The position numbers and the translations under genes are program-made. Source: Syntrophorhabdus sp. (GTDB lineage Bacteria > Desulfobacterota > BSN033 > UBA1163). Taken from it: a stretch of 8,518 bases of DNA. The notes below the pieces were generated by a model. It did no database searches. It was not told where the DNA came from and was given only the letters and a program-made list of their open reading frames with translations. The number at the start of each line of letters is the position of its first letter. Position 1 is the first letter of the stretch. The stretch lies in contig DYHU01000138.1 of assembly GCA_020724025.1 (NCBI GenBank), positions 1 to 8,518 on the forward strand, written 5' to 3'. Below, piece after piece: positions 1 through 5,953 of this stretch.

Positions 1-617
1 CCATCCCTGATAATGAATGGTCACTCTATTTAAAGAGGTTGATGGATATTCTCGTTTCTGGGATCTTGTTGATGGGTCTTTCTCCATTTCTTTTGGCGAT
101 AGCGATCCTTATTAAGTTAACCTCAGAGGGTTCGGTCTTTTATGAATGGAAGGTGGTGGGCTTCAATAAGAAACCATTTCAGAGCTGGAAATTCCGGACG
201 ATGGTGGTCAATGCCGATGAGATGAAAGAAAAGCTTGAACAATTGAATGAAATGAACGGGCCTGTCTTCAAGATCAAAAATGATCCAAGGATTACTAAGG
301 TGGGAAATTTTTTGCGAAAGTTTAGTCTTGATGAGCTTCCTCAACTATGGAGTGTTTTTAAAGGAGATATGAGTTTGGTTGGGCCAAGACCAGCATTTCC
401 TCACGAATTGGGACGATATGAAAGTTGGCATCGAAGAAAATTGAGTATCAAGCCGGGGATTACTTGCCTCTGGCAGGTGAGCGGAAGAAATGATATCAAT
501 GATTTTAATGAATGGGCAAGGATGGATCTTGAATATATTGATAATTGGTCGTTGTGGTTAGACCTTAAGATCTTGCTAAAAACTGCTTGGGTTGTTCTGG
601 CGGGGACAGGAAAATAG
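1..617 (+). CDS. Polyprenyl-phosphate sugar-1-phosphate transferase, 3' part (5' end outside window)
   Basis: Transfers a sugar 1-phosphate from a nucleotide sugar to undecaprenyl phosphate at the inner membrane, the first step of repeat-unit assembly. The frame is open to the left edge (first full codon at 3, reading IPDNEWSLYLKRLMD), so the TTG at 39 and ATG at 42 are internal codons, not starts. Visible are the KR-x-x-D entry to a hydrophobic segment (about 48-115), the WKFRTM motif, FSLDELPQLW with the Asp-Glu pair at 330-335 that is catalytic in PglC-type enzymes, GDMSLVGPRP, PGITCLWQVSGR, and a YIDNWSLWLD...ILLKT tail. This is the complete catalytic domain of the bacterial sugar transferase family (WbaP/EpsB type). 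Whether an N-terminal multi-membrane domain precedes it cannot be seen. The sugar is unknown. The next gene follows after 3 bp, so they are probably cotranscribed. Confidence 0.93.
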   Translation, partial: IPDNEWSLYLKRLMDILVSGILLMGLSPFLLAIAILIKLTSEGSVFYEWKVVGFNKKPFQSWKFRTMVVNADEMKEKLEQLNEMNGPVFKIKNDPRITKVGNFLRKFSLDELPQLWSVFKGDMSLVGPRPAFPHELGRYESWHRRKLSIKPGITCLWQVSGRNDINDFNEWARMDLEYIDNWSLWLDLKILLKTAWVVLAGTGK

Positions 618-620
618 ATC

Positions 621-1934
621 ATGGCGAACATCTGTGTAACCGGAATCTGGCATCAGGGCGCTGTTGTTTCGGCCTGTCTGGCTGATTTTGGAAACAATGT
701 CTGTGGGGTTTGTGATGAAAAGACGGCCGCGATGTTGAATGCCGGCAAGCCCCCTGTGCATGAACCAGTCTTGCCTAAAATTCTTCGGCGAAATGTCGAA
801 GCCAAGAAGCTATGGTTTACCACAGATTACTCAGAAGCCCTTGCTGAGGCTGACTTTGCCTTTATCTGCACTGACACCCCTGTCGATATGAACGATGATT
901 CTGATTTATCTTCTATCTACGCCATTGCGGAGAACATCGGGAAGAATATCCGTAATGATATCATTCTATGTGTCACAGCCCAGGTCCCAATTGGAACAAC
1001 TGAGGATTTAGCCAAAGTTGTGCGAAGATTGGCACCTGCTCATGTATGCGCAGTGGCTTATGTTCCTGAATTTCTTCGCCTGGGTATTGCTGTAGAGACA
1101 TTCCGGCAAGCCGATCGCTTTGTCATTGGATATAATGAGCCTGAGGTTGCCAGGCGTGTTGCCGCCCTGTACGAACCGTTAGGACGGCCTATCGTTTATA
1201 CTGATATCCAATCAGCGGAGATGGCCAAGCACGCTTCAAACGTCTTTCTTTCGACCTCCATTAGTTTCATCAATGAAATTTCAAATTTATGCGAAGTCCT
1301 GGGGGCAAATGCCCTTGAAGTCGCACGCATTCTTAAAATGGATAAGCGGATCGGGGAGAAGGCTTTTTTGAGTCCTGGTTTGGGTTTCGCAGGAGGAACC
1401 CTCGGCCGTGAAATCCGAGCATTGCAAAAACTTGCTATTGCTCGTCAGATATCGACTCCGCTTCTGGACGCCGTTTGGAAAATCAATGCGGAACGCCCTC
1501 AGTTGGTAAGCCTTCGCCTACGCGCTGCCCTGGGTGCATTAGAAGGTCATCAAATCGGCATTTTGGGATTAACTTATAAAGCAGGAACGAGCACCTTACG
1601 CCGTGCCATTTCCTTGGATATTGCCCGTGATTTGATCGGACAAGGGGCCAGGATCAAGGCATTTGATCCGCTTGCCAACCTGGCCGAGGTCAGTGATGCT
1701 TCGACCGGGCTCAGCACAAGTTTGCCGCCGGTGGAGATGTGCAACGATCCATACCATGTGGCCGAGGGGAGCAGTGCGCTTGTTCTGGTGACGGAATGGG
1801 CAGGTCTAAATGGCCTGGACTGGAAGCAAATGCGCACAATGATGCGAGGCGACGTCTTTCTGGATACCCGCAATCTGTTGAATCCTGACCATATGGCCGA
1901 GACAGGATTCCGCTACTTTGGGATTGGGCGCTAA
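621..1934 (+). CDS. UDP-glucose/GDP-mannose dehydrogenase-family protein with altered active site
   Basis: 437 aa, the family's usual length and three-part layout. The N-terminal Rossmann region has GIWHQG at 8-13 where typical members have GTGYVG. The middle domain keeps VPEFLRLG (Glu150) and AEMAKHASN (Lys203, Asn207). The C-terminal domain is well conserved (LGLTYKAGTSTLR, AFDP, LVLVTEW, DTRNLL, YFGIGR). The loop normally GFGGSCFPKD reads GFAGGTLGRE at 255-264: the nucleophilic Cys is Thr260, the Lys is Arg263 and the Asp is Glu264. Without the thiol, the normal two-step oxidation of a sugar to a uronic acid should fail. A single oxidation, a non-oxidative role, or another substrate is possible. 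I recall a divergent branch with GLWHLG and GFAGGTLARD motifs, which fits a real subfamily rather than a decayed gene. An ACAGGA ribosome site lies at 606-611. Codons look more GC-rich than in the flanking polysaccharide genes. Confidence 0.85.
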   Translation: MANICVTGIWHQGAVVSACLADFGNNVCGVCDEKTAAMLNAGKPPVHEPVLPKILRRNVEAKKLWFTTDYSEALAEADFAFICTDTPVDMNDDSDLSSIYAIAENIGKNIRNDIILCVTAQVPIGTTEDLAKVVRRLAPAHVCAVAYVPEFLRLGIAVETFRQADRFVIGYNEPEVARRVAALYEPLGRPIVYTDIQSAEMAKHASNVFLSTSISFINEISNLCEVLGANALEVARILKMDKRIGEKAFLSPGLGFAGGTLGREIRALQKLAIARQISTPLLDAVWKINAERPQLVSLRLRAALGALEGHQIGILGLTYKAGTSTLRRAISLDIARDLIGQGARIKAFDPLANLAEVSDASTGLSTSLPPVEMCNDPYHVAEGSSALVLVTEWAGLNGLDWKQMRTMMRGDVFLDTRNLLNPDHMAETGFRYFGIGR

Positions 1935-1936
1935 TC

Positions 1937-1944
1937 AAAGGAGG
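1937..1944 (+). promoter_or_regulatory. Strong Shine-Dalgarno site of the SDR gene
   Basis: AAAGGAGG lies 8 bases before the ATG at 1953, a near-complete match to the 16S rRNA 3' end. It fixes the start of the SDR gene and is the strongest ribosome site in the window, unlike the genes at 2970 and 4162, which show none. Confidence 0.8.
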
Positions 1945-1952
1945 ATTTAAAA

Positions 1953-2822
1953 ATGGAATATGTGTTGAAGGGTCGCGTGGCAATTATCACGGGTGCTGGT
2001 CGTGGCATCGGCAGAGCCATCGCTCTGGCATTTGCTCGCGATGGATCCCAGCTATTTTTAGCTGCGCGGACAGAGGCTGAATTAGCTGAGACAGCCGCGA
2101 TTTGCCAGGAGGCTGGCGGGGCGGCTAAAGTGGTGACCACGGATGTTTCAAAGTGGGATCAAGTGCAAGGCCTGATTACCAGGGCCATAGACGAGGCAGG
2201 CCATGTGGATATTCTGGTAAATTCGGCGGGAATTTACGGACCGATTGGTCCCACCGCTGATATTGACATATCGGCCTGGATTCGGGGTGCAGAGGTTAAT
2301 CTGTTCGGACCGTTTTTCCTGTGTCGTGCAATTGTTCCTCATTTTGTTCAAAGACGTGAAGGCAAGATAATTTTATTGGGTGGTGGTGGAGCTACCACCC
2401 CTCTGCCTAATTTTTCGTCTTATGCAGCGACAAAAGCAGGTGTTGCTCGCCTGGCAGATACCCTTGCTGAAGAGCTCAAGCCGTTCAATGTCCAGGTGAA
2501 TGTCATTGCTCCCGGCTTAGTAGACTCACGGCTTCAAGATGAAGTGCTGACGGCTGGCTCTCGCGCCGGGGCGCTATTCGATAAGATCAAGCAAGCCCGT
2601 GAGACTGGAGCTGGTGCTGTCTCACCAGAAATAGCTGCGAGTTTAGCTGTATTTTTAGCATCGCCCGCATCAGGAAGATTAACTGGGAAATTGATAGCCG
2701 CGCCTTATGATCCGTGGCGGGAATGGGTTGGTAAGGCAGATGCGCTTAATGCTACCCCCCTTTACACGATCCGCCGTTTAGATCCCTTTACCATAAAACC
2801 TTTGATCAAAGATCTTTTATGA
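1953..2822 (+). CDS. Short-chain dehydrogenase/reductase (SDR) with Gly in place of catalytic Ser
   Basis: 289 aa classical-type SDR, cytoplasmic, expected to oxidise or reduce a hydroxyl/keto group with NAD(P). The cofactor motif TGAGRGIG is at 13-20 and TTDVS at 62-66. The usual NNAG is NSAG (90-93). Tyr157 and Lys161 (SSYAATK) form the catalytic pair, but the position 13 residues before Tyr, normally Ser, lies in a Gly tetrad (143-146). The motif GGGGATTPLPNFSSYAATKAG and the long tail with DPWREWVGKAD...LYTIRRLDP (253-278) resemble an SDR branch I recall from polysaccharide clusters, whose members often read LSGGGAT at this point. Substrate unknown; a sugar or nucleotide-sugar role is inferred from context. 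The gene starts 18 bp after the dehydrogenase-like gene with an excellent ribosome site, so the two are likely a translational pair. It ends about 20 bp before a palindrome. Confidence 0.87.
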   Translation: MEYVLKGRVAIITGAGRGIGRAIALAFARDGSQLFLAARTEAELAETAAICQEAGGAAKVVTTDVSKWDQVQGLITRAIDEAGHVDILVNSAGIYGPIGPTADIDISAWIRGAEVNLFGPFFLCRAIVPHFVQRREGKIILLGGGGATTPLPNFSSYAATKAGVARLADTLAEELKPFNVQVNVIAPGLVDSRLQDEVLTAGSRAGALFDKIKQARETGAGAVSPEIAASLAVFLASPASGRLTGKLIAAPYDPWREWVGKADALNATPLYTIRRLDPFTIKPLIKDLL

Positions 2823-2842
2823 GCCCGATATATAAAACCCCC

Positions 2843-2861
2843 TGACTTAATTTTTAAGTCA
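2843..2861. repeat. Palindrome copy 1 (TGACTTAA-TTT-TTAAGTCA)
   Basis: Perfect 8-bp inverted repeat around TTT, 20 bp after the SDR stop. The run from CC at 2841 through 2861 matches copy 2 (5871-5891) at 20 of 21 bases. No T-run follows, so it is not an ordinary intrinsic terminator. A TATAAA lies just upstream at 2831-2836, but no good -35 box is at the right distance. Operator, RNA hairpin or small dispersed element are all possible. Confidence 0.8.
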
Positions 2862-2903
2862 ACCTCTACCCATAATATTCTGATCAATATAAACCAACCA
2901 AAC

Positions 2904-2993
2904 CAAATAGACCAAGCAGACGAAACAGGCCAGATAGACCAAATAGACAAGACAGACCAAATAGACCAGATGAACAAAATAGACAAGATGAAC
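2904..2993 (+). repeat. 9-bp degenerate tandem repeat (CAAATAGAC type), ten units
   Basis: Ten consecutive 9-base units, with exact CAAATAGAC at 2904, 2940 and 2958 and variants such as CAGATAGAC, AAGACAGAC, CAGATGAAC and AAAATAGAC. The array fills most of the SDR-to-oxidoreductase spacer and continues into the oxidoreductase reading frame, where units read Gln-Ile-Asp and supply both candidate start codons (2970, 2988). A shorter version lies before the 4162 gene. Confidence 0.85.
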
Positions 2994-4106
2994 GATAAAG
3001 AAGGCCATAGATTAGGAATTGGCATCATTGGTTGTGGTTTGGTTGGGGCGAAGAGGGCAATGGCGCTCTCTTCTTTTTCAGAATGTCGACTTAAAGTTGT
3101 CTATGATACAGACCCAAGAAAGGCCAGAGATCTTGCTGAAAGATTTGGATGTTCCGTGGGGGACTCTCCTGCGGAGATATTCGATGATCCGAGTATTAAT
3201 TTGGTTATTGTTTCTACCATCAACAAATATCTTGTTCCGAATTCAATGGAAGCACTTCGGGCCGGAAAACACGTCCTCTGTGAAAAACCACCAGGCCGAA
3301 ATTTTCAGGAAACAAAATCCCTCTTCCAGTGTGCCGAGCAAGTGAAAGCTAAGCTAAAGATCGGTTTTAATCATAGATTTCATCCTGCTATTGTGAAAGC
3401 TAAGGAGATGATAGACCATGGAGAGATCGGCCCTGTCTATTTCATTCACTGTCATTACGGGCATGGGGGGAGGCCATGTTATGAAAAGGAGTGGCGAGCA
3501 AACAGGGAACTCTCCGGAGGAGGTGAATTATTAGATCAGGGAATTCATGTGATTGATCTTTTTCGCTGGTTTATAAGCGAATTTGAAGAGGCCTTTGGCT
3601 ATACCCCAACCTACTTCTGGAATATGAGGGTAGAGGATAATGCCTTTGCCCTTTTTAAGACGGCAAAAAGTCAAGTGGCATCAATGCATACGAGTTGGAC
3701 CCAGTGGAAGAATCGCTTCTCTTTCGAAATTTATAGCGAGGCAGGGTACTTAATCGTCGAGGGTCTTGGGGGAAATTATGGCACAGAAACTCTCCGCATC
3801 GGCAAAAGGAGATTGTTCAATAAAGGACAGAAACCTCAAGATTTGGGCGACCCAATAACCAATAATCTAATAACCAATAACGTTGTTTTGCAGTATGCTG
3901 GAGGTGCCCCTGATGAAGAGATCATCGAGTTCTCCAGTCCTGATATTTCATGGGAGAAGGAATGGATGGAATTCCTCTTGGCCATCAAAGAGGATCGAGA
4001 ACCTACGGGGAATGGCAAAGATGGACTTGAGGCAATGAGAATGATAGAGGCGGTTTACCTTTCTGCTCATGAACACCGCCCGGTCAAGCTCCAAGAAATT
4101 AAATAG
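2970..4106 (+). CDS. Gfo/Idh/MocA-family sugar oxidoreductase
   Basis: 378 aa from this start, usual for the family. These are cytoplasmic NAD(P)-dependent enzymes that often oxidise or reduce a carbon of a nucleotide sugar. The Rossmann motif GIIGCGLVG is at 18-26, CEKPPG at 104-109 (Lys106), NHR at 134-136, and GGGELLDQGIHVIDLFRW at 183-200 carries the likely catalytic Asp189 and His193. The substrate is not deducible; modification of a cluster sugar is inferred. The start is uncertain: ATG 2970 and ATG 2988 both lie in the 9-bp repeat and neither has a ribosome site; 2988 leaves the more typical short N-terminus. The frame is also open back to the SDR stop at 2820, with no ATG. Residues 295-304 (PITNNLITNN) are encoded by a short tandem repeat that looks like an insertion into a variable loop. 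Confidence 0.9.
   Translation: MNKIDKMNDKEGHRLGIGIIGCGLVGAKRAMALSSFSECRLKVVYDTDPRKARDLAERFGCSVGDSPAEIFDDPSINLVIVSTINKYLVPNSMEALRAGKHVLCEKPPGRNFQETKSLFQCAEQVKAKLKIGFNHRFHPAIVKAKEMIDHGEIGPVYFIHCHYGHGGRPCYEKEWRANRELSGGGELLDQGIHVIDLFRWFISEFEEAFGYTPTYFWNMRVEDNAFALFKTAKSQVASMHTSWTQWKNRFSFEIYSEAGYLIVEGLGGNYGTETLRIGKRRLFNKGQKPQDLGDPITNNLITNNVVLQYAGGAPDEEIIEFSSPDISWEKEWMEFLLAIKEDREPTGNGKDGLEAMRMIEAVYLSAHEHRPVKLQEIK
3852..3881 (+). repeat. Short repeat inside a coding region (CCAATAACCAATAA type)
   Basis: ATAACCAATAA occurs twice (3855 and 3870), 15 bases apart, so the frame is kept and ITNN appears twice in the oxidoreductase. The 14 bases at 3852-3865 are identical to 8503-8516 at the end of the window, outside any gene. 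This suggests an intergenic repeat type has entered a coding sequence. Confidence 0.7.
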
Positions 4107-4128
4107 AAGGGTCAGAATTTTCTCAAAC

Positions 4129-4164
4129 CAGAGAGACCAGAAAGACTAAATAGACCAGAAAATG
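4129..4164 (+). repeat. 9-bp degenerate repeat, four units, ending on a start codon
   Basis: Units CAGAGAGAC, CAGAAAGAC, TAAATAGAC and CAGAAAATG are in exact 9-base register. The last three bases of the fourth unit are the ATG of the nucleotidyltransferase. The unit family is the same as at 2904-2993. No Shine-Dalgarno site is visible before that ATG. Confidence 0.75.
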
Positions 4165-4875
4165 AAGGCAATGATTCTCGCAGCAGGTAAAGGCATTCGT
4201 CTGAGGCCGTATACTGATCAAAGGCCCAAGTGTATGATCCCCATCGGTGGAAAACCGATTTTAGAACATACCATTGAGTGGTTAGTTAAATATGGTTTCA
4301 GAGAGATTATCATCAACTTATATTACCTTCCTGAAGTGGTGGAGGATTACTTTGGGAATGGAGAGCGATGGGGAATCAGAATCTACTATTCTATTGAAGA
4401 ACAACTTTTGGGAACAGCAGGGGGAGTTAAGCATGTTGAAGGGTTTTTTGATGGCCCTTTCTTGGTCTGGTATGGGGATAATTTGAGCACATGTAACCTT
4501 AAACGGCTTTATCAATTTCATAAAGTAAAGGGTGGTTTAGGGACCATTGTGTTGCACCATCGTGACGAGGTAAGCCAGAGTGGCATTGTCAGCCTCAATG
4601 GAGATGATCGTATTGTGCTTTTTCAGGAGAAGCCAATGCCTGAACGGGCATTTTCCAATTGGGTTAATGCCGGTATTTATCTGCTCGAGAGAGAGGTGCT
4701 AAATTACATTTCCTCCAATCAATTTTCTGATTTTGCACAGGATGTTTTCCCCCTTATGCTTGGTAAGGAAGAACGTCTTTATGGATACAGGCTTTCATCT
4801 GAAGAAGGTTTTTGGTGGGTTGATCGGCCAGAAGATCTGGCAAAGGTTTTTAGGGAATGGGAGGAGTTAAAATGA
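4162..4875 (+). CDS. hddC: Sugar-1-phosphate nucleotidyltransferase, HddC-like (probable heptose-1-phosphate guanylyltransferase)
   Basis: 237 aa, a single-domain nucleotidyltransferase. In the HddC role it joins D-glycero-alpha-D-manno-heptose 1-phosphate to GMP from GTP, giving the GDP-heptose. The signature LAAGKGIRLRPYTDQRPK is at 6-23, KPILEHTIEW at 31-40, GTAGGV at 84-89, the metal-binding Asp106 in WYGDN, FQEKP at 154-158, WVNAGIY at 167-173, and a second metal ligand is likely Asp221 in WWVDRPEDL. Sequence alone cannot separate HddC from mannose-1-phosphate guanylyltransferase or glucose-1-phosphate transferases. The HddC call rests on the translationally coupled HddA-like kinase and on the GmhA and GmhB homologues downstream. 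No ribosome site is visible; the ATG sits in the 9-bp repeat. ATG 4171 is possible but would cut into the start of the nucleotide-binding strand. Confidence 0.8.
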   Translation: MKAMILAAGKGIRLRPYTDQRPKCMIPIGGKPILEHTIEWLVKYGFREIIINLYYLPEVVEDYFGNGERWGIRIYYSIEEQLLGTAGGVKHVEGFFDGPFLVWYGDNLSTCNLKRLYQFHKVKGGLGTIVLHHRDEVSQSGIVSLNGDDRIVLFQEKPMPERAFSNWVNAGIYLLEREVLNYISSNQFSDFAQDVFPLMLGKEERLYGYRLSSEEGFWWVDRPEDLAKVFREWEELK

Positions 4876-5861
4876 TTCTCGCAAGAGCACCATTACGGAT
4901 TCCGTTAGGTGGGGGTGGTACAGATTTGCCATCTTATTATTCTAAGTATGGTGGATTTATCTTAAGTGCGGCCATCAATAAATATGTTTATATTTATGTC
5001 AATCGTCCGGCAGCGGACAATCTGCTCAGGATTAAATATTCTAAATATGAAGAAGTGGATAAGGTGGATAATATTCTTCACGACTTAGTCCGTCCTGCGC
5101 TGAAATTGCTTCAATTGAATTCAAGCCTGGAAGTTGTTTCCATGGCCGATCTGCCGGATGGAACAGGTATGGGATCATCCGGTAGTTACCTGGTAGCCCT
5201 GCTGACTGCGCTTTACTCTTTCAAGCGCGAGCGTGTACCAATTCAAGCGCTCGCAGAAGAGGCCTGCCATATCGAAATAGATTTAGCTCAGCATCCGGTA
5301 GGTAAGCACGATCATTATATAGCCGCTTTTGGTGGAATTACATGTCTTAATATAAACCAGGATGGGAAAGTCCATGTATCCCCTTTGGATATCCCAACTC
5401 ATGTGGCTGAGGAACTACGTCCCTCAATCCTGCTATTTTATACGGGTATAAAGCGTCCAAGCTCAATTGTATTGAGTGAACAGAAACGAGATACGGAGCA
5501 GGGGAAAGAAGAGGTTTTGGAGAGTTTGCATAAAACAAAGGAGATTGGGTTAAAGATCAAAAATGCTTTGGAGGAGGGCGATCTATTTCGGTTTGGACAG
5601 TTGCTTGATGAGCATTGGCAGAACAAGAAACGCCGTTCAGATAAAATCAGCGACCCATGGCTTGACCAGGTGTATGAGGTTGCGAAGGGAGCAGGCGCAC
5701 TGGGTGGTAAGATCATGGGCGCAGGGGGTGGAGGATTCTTTATGTATTTTTGCCCGAACAACTGTAAGGTCCGTTTGAGAGAGGTAATGAAAGCACAGGG
5801 ATTGCAGGAAGTCCCATTTGATTTCGATTACGAAGGGGCAAAGGTCTTAGTTGACTTTTAA
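4872..5861 (+). CDS. hddA: GHMP kinase, HddA-like (probable heptose 7-phosphate 1-kinase)
   Basis: 329 aa from ATG 4872. In the HddA role it phosphorylates D-glycero-D-manno-heptose 7-phosphate at C1 using ATP, giving the alpha-1,7-bisphosphate. The N-terminal RAPLRIPLGGGGTDLPSYY (5-23), the GHMP ATP loop PDGTGMGSSG (95-104), GKHDHYIAAFGG with Asp147 (144-155) and the C-terminal KIMGAGGGGFF (280-290) follow the HddA/fucokinase-like pattern. The start is chosen because GGAGGAG (4860-4866) precedes ATG 4872 by 5 bases and ATGA overlaps the upstream stop by 4 bp; the in-frame ATG at 4857 lies before this ribosome site. The overlap implies coupled translation with the nucleotidyltransferase, as expected for successive steps of one pathway. 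The alternative is an L-fucose or other sugar kinase of the same family, but the neighbours favour heptose. Confidence 0.88.
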   Translation: MILARAPLRIPLGGGGTDLPSYYSKYGGFILSAAINKYVYIYVNRPAADNLLRIKYSKYEEVDKVDNILHDLVRPALKLLQLNSSLEVVSMADLPDGTGMGSSGSYLVALLTALYSFKRERVPIQALAEEACHIEIDLAQHPVGKHDHYIAAFGGITCLNINQDGKVHVSPLDIPTHVAEELRPSILLFYTGIKRPSSIVLSEQKRDTEQGKEEVLESLHKTKEIGLKIKNALEEGDLFRFGQLLDEHWQNKKRRSDKISDPWLDQVYEVAKGAGALGGKIMGAGGGGFFMYFCPNNCKVRLREVMKAQGLQEVPFDFDYEGAKVLVDF

Positions 5862-5872
5862 CCGATCCCTCC

Positions 5873-5891
5873 TGACTTAATTTTTGAGTCA
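5873..5891. repeat. Palindrome copy 2 (TGACTTAA-TTT-TTGAGTCA)
   Basis: Eleven bases after the HddA-like stop. It differs from copy 1 by one base in the right arm (A to G at 5886). In + strand RNA this becomes a U-G pair, so a hairpin is kept; outside the arms, C5872 and G5892 extend the stem by one pair. No T-run follows. The rest of the spacer (5892-5953) holds a degenerate 9-mer stretch. Confidence 0.75.
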
Positions 5892-5907
5892 GATTGGGGC
5901 TGAGAAC

Positions 5908-5952
5908 CAAATAGATGGAGTAGAATAGATAAAGCAGTAGGATCAATAGGTT
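5908..5952 (+). repeat. Degenerate remnant of the 9-bp repeat
   Basis: Units in 9-base register: CAAATAGAT, GGAGTAGAA, TAGATAAAG, CAGTAGGAT, CAATAGGTT. The 11 bases AACCAAATAGA at 5906-5916 region also occur at the head of the array at 2901-2911. It is much weaker than the arrays at 2904 and 4129 and again ends just before a start codon (5954). Confidence 0.45.
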
Positions 5953-5953
5953 T

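Noticed and set aside
39..617. A complete 192-aa sugar transferase starting at TTG 39 or ATG 42.
   Set aside because: The frame stays open to the left edge, and the residues before (NEWSLYLKRL) belong to the conserved entry of the domain, so this is the 3' part of a longer gene.
2831..2836. TATAAA as a -10 box for the oxidoreductase gene.
   Set aside because: The sequence 17 bases upstream (AAAGAT) does not resemble a -35 box, and the area is AT-rich enough for chance matches.
2843..2861. Palindromes as intrinsic terminators.
   Set aside because: Stems are AT-rich with no T-run after any of the three copies.
2762..3028. Minus-strand open frame rich in Ile-Trp-Ser across the 9-bp repeat.
   Set aside because: It is the reverse reading of the repeat array overlapping two real genes, with no ribosome site or family resemblance.
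3019..3345. Plus-strand 108-aa open frame within the Gfo/Idh gene.
   Set aside because: It is in another frame inside a clearly conserved enzyme and has no recognisable features.
4171..4883. The 12-base identity ATGATTCTCGCA at 4171 and 4872 at the starts of adjacent genes.
   Set aside because: Both encode Met-Ile-Leu-Ala in unrelated folds; flanking bases do not match, so chance is the simplest explanation.
5438..5761. Minus-strand 107-aa open frame inside the kinase gene.
   Set aside because: It mirrors the Gly-rich kinase motif as Pro-rich sequence and shows no independent start signal.
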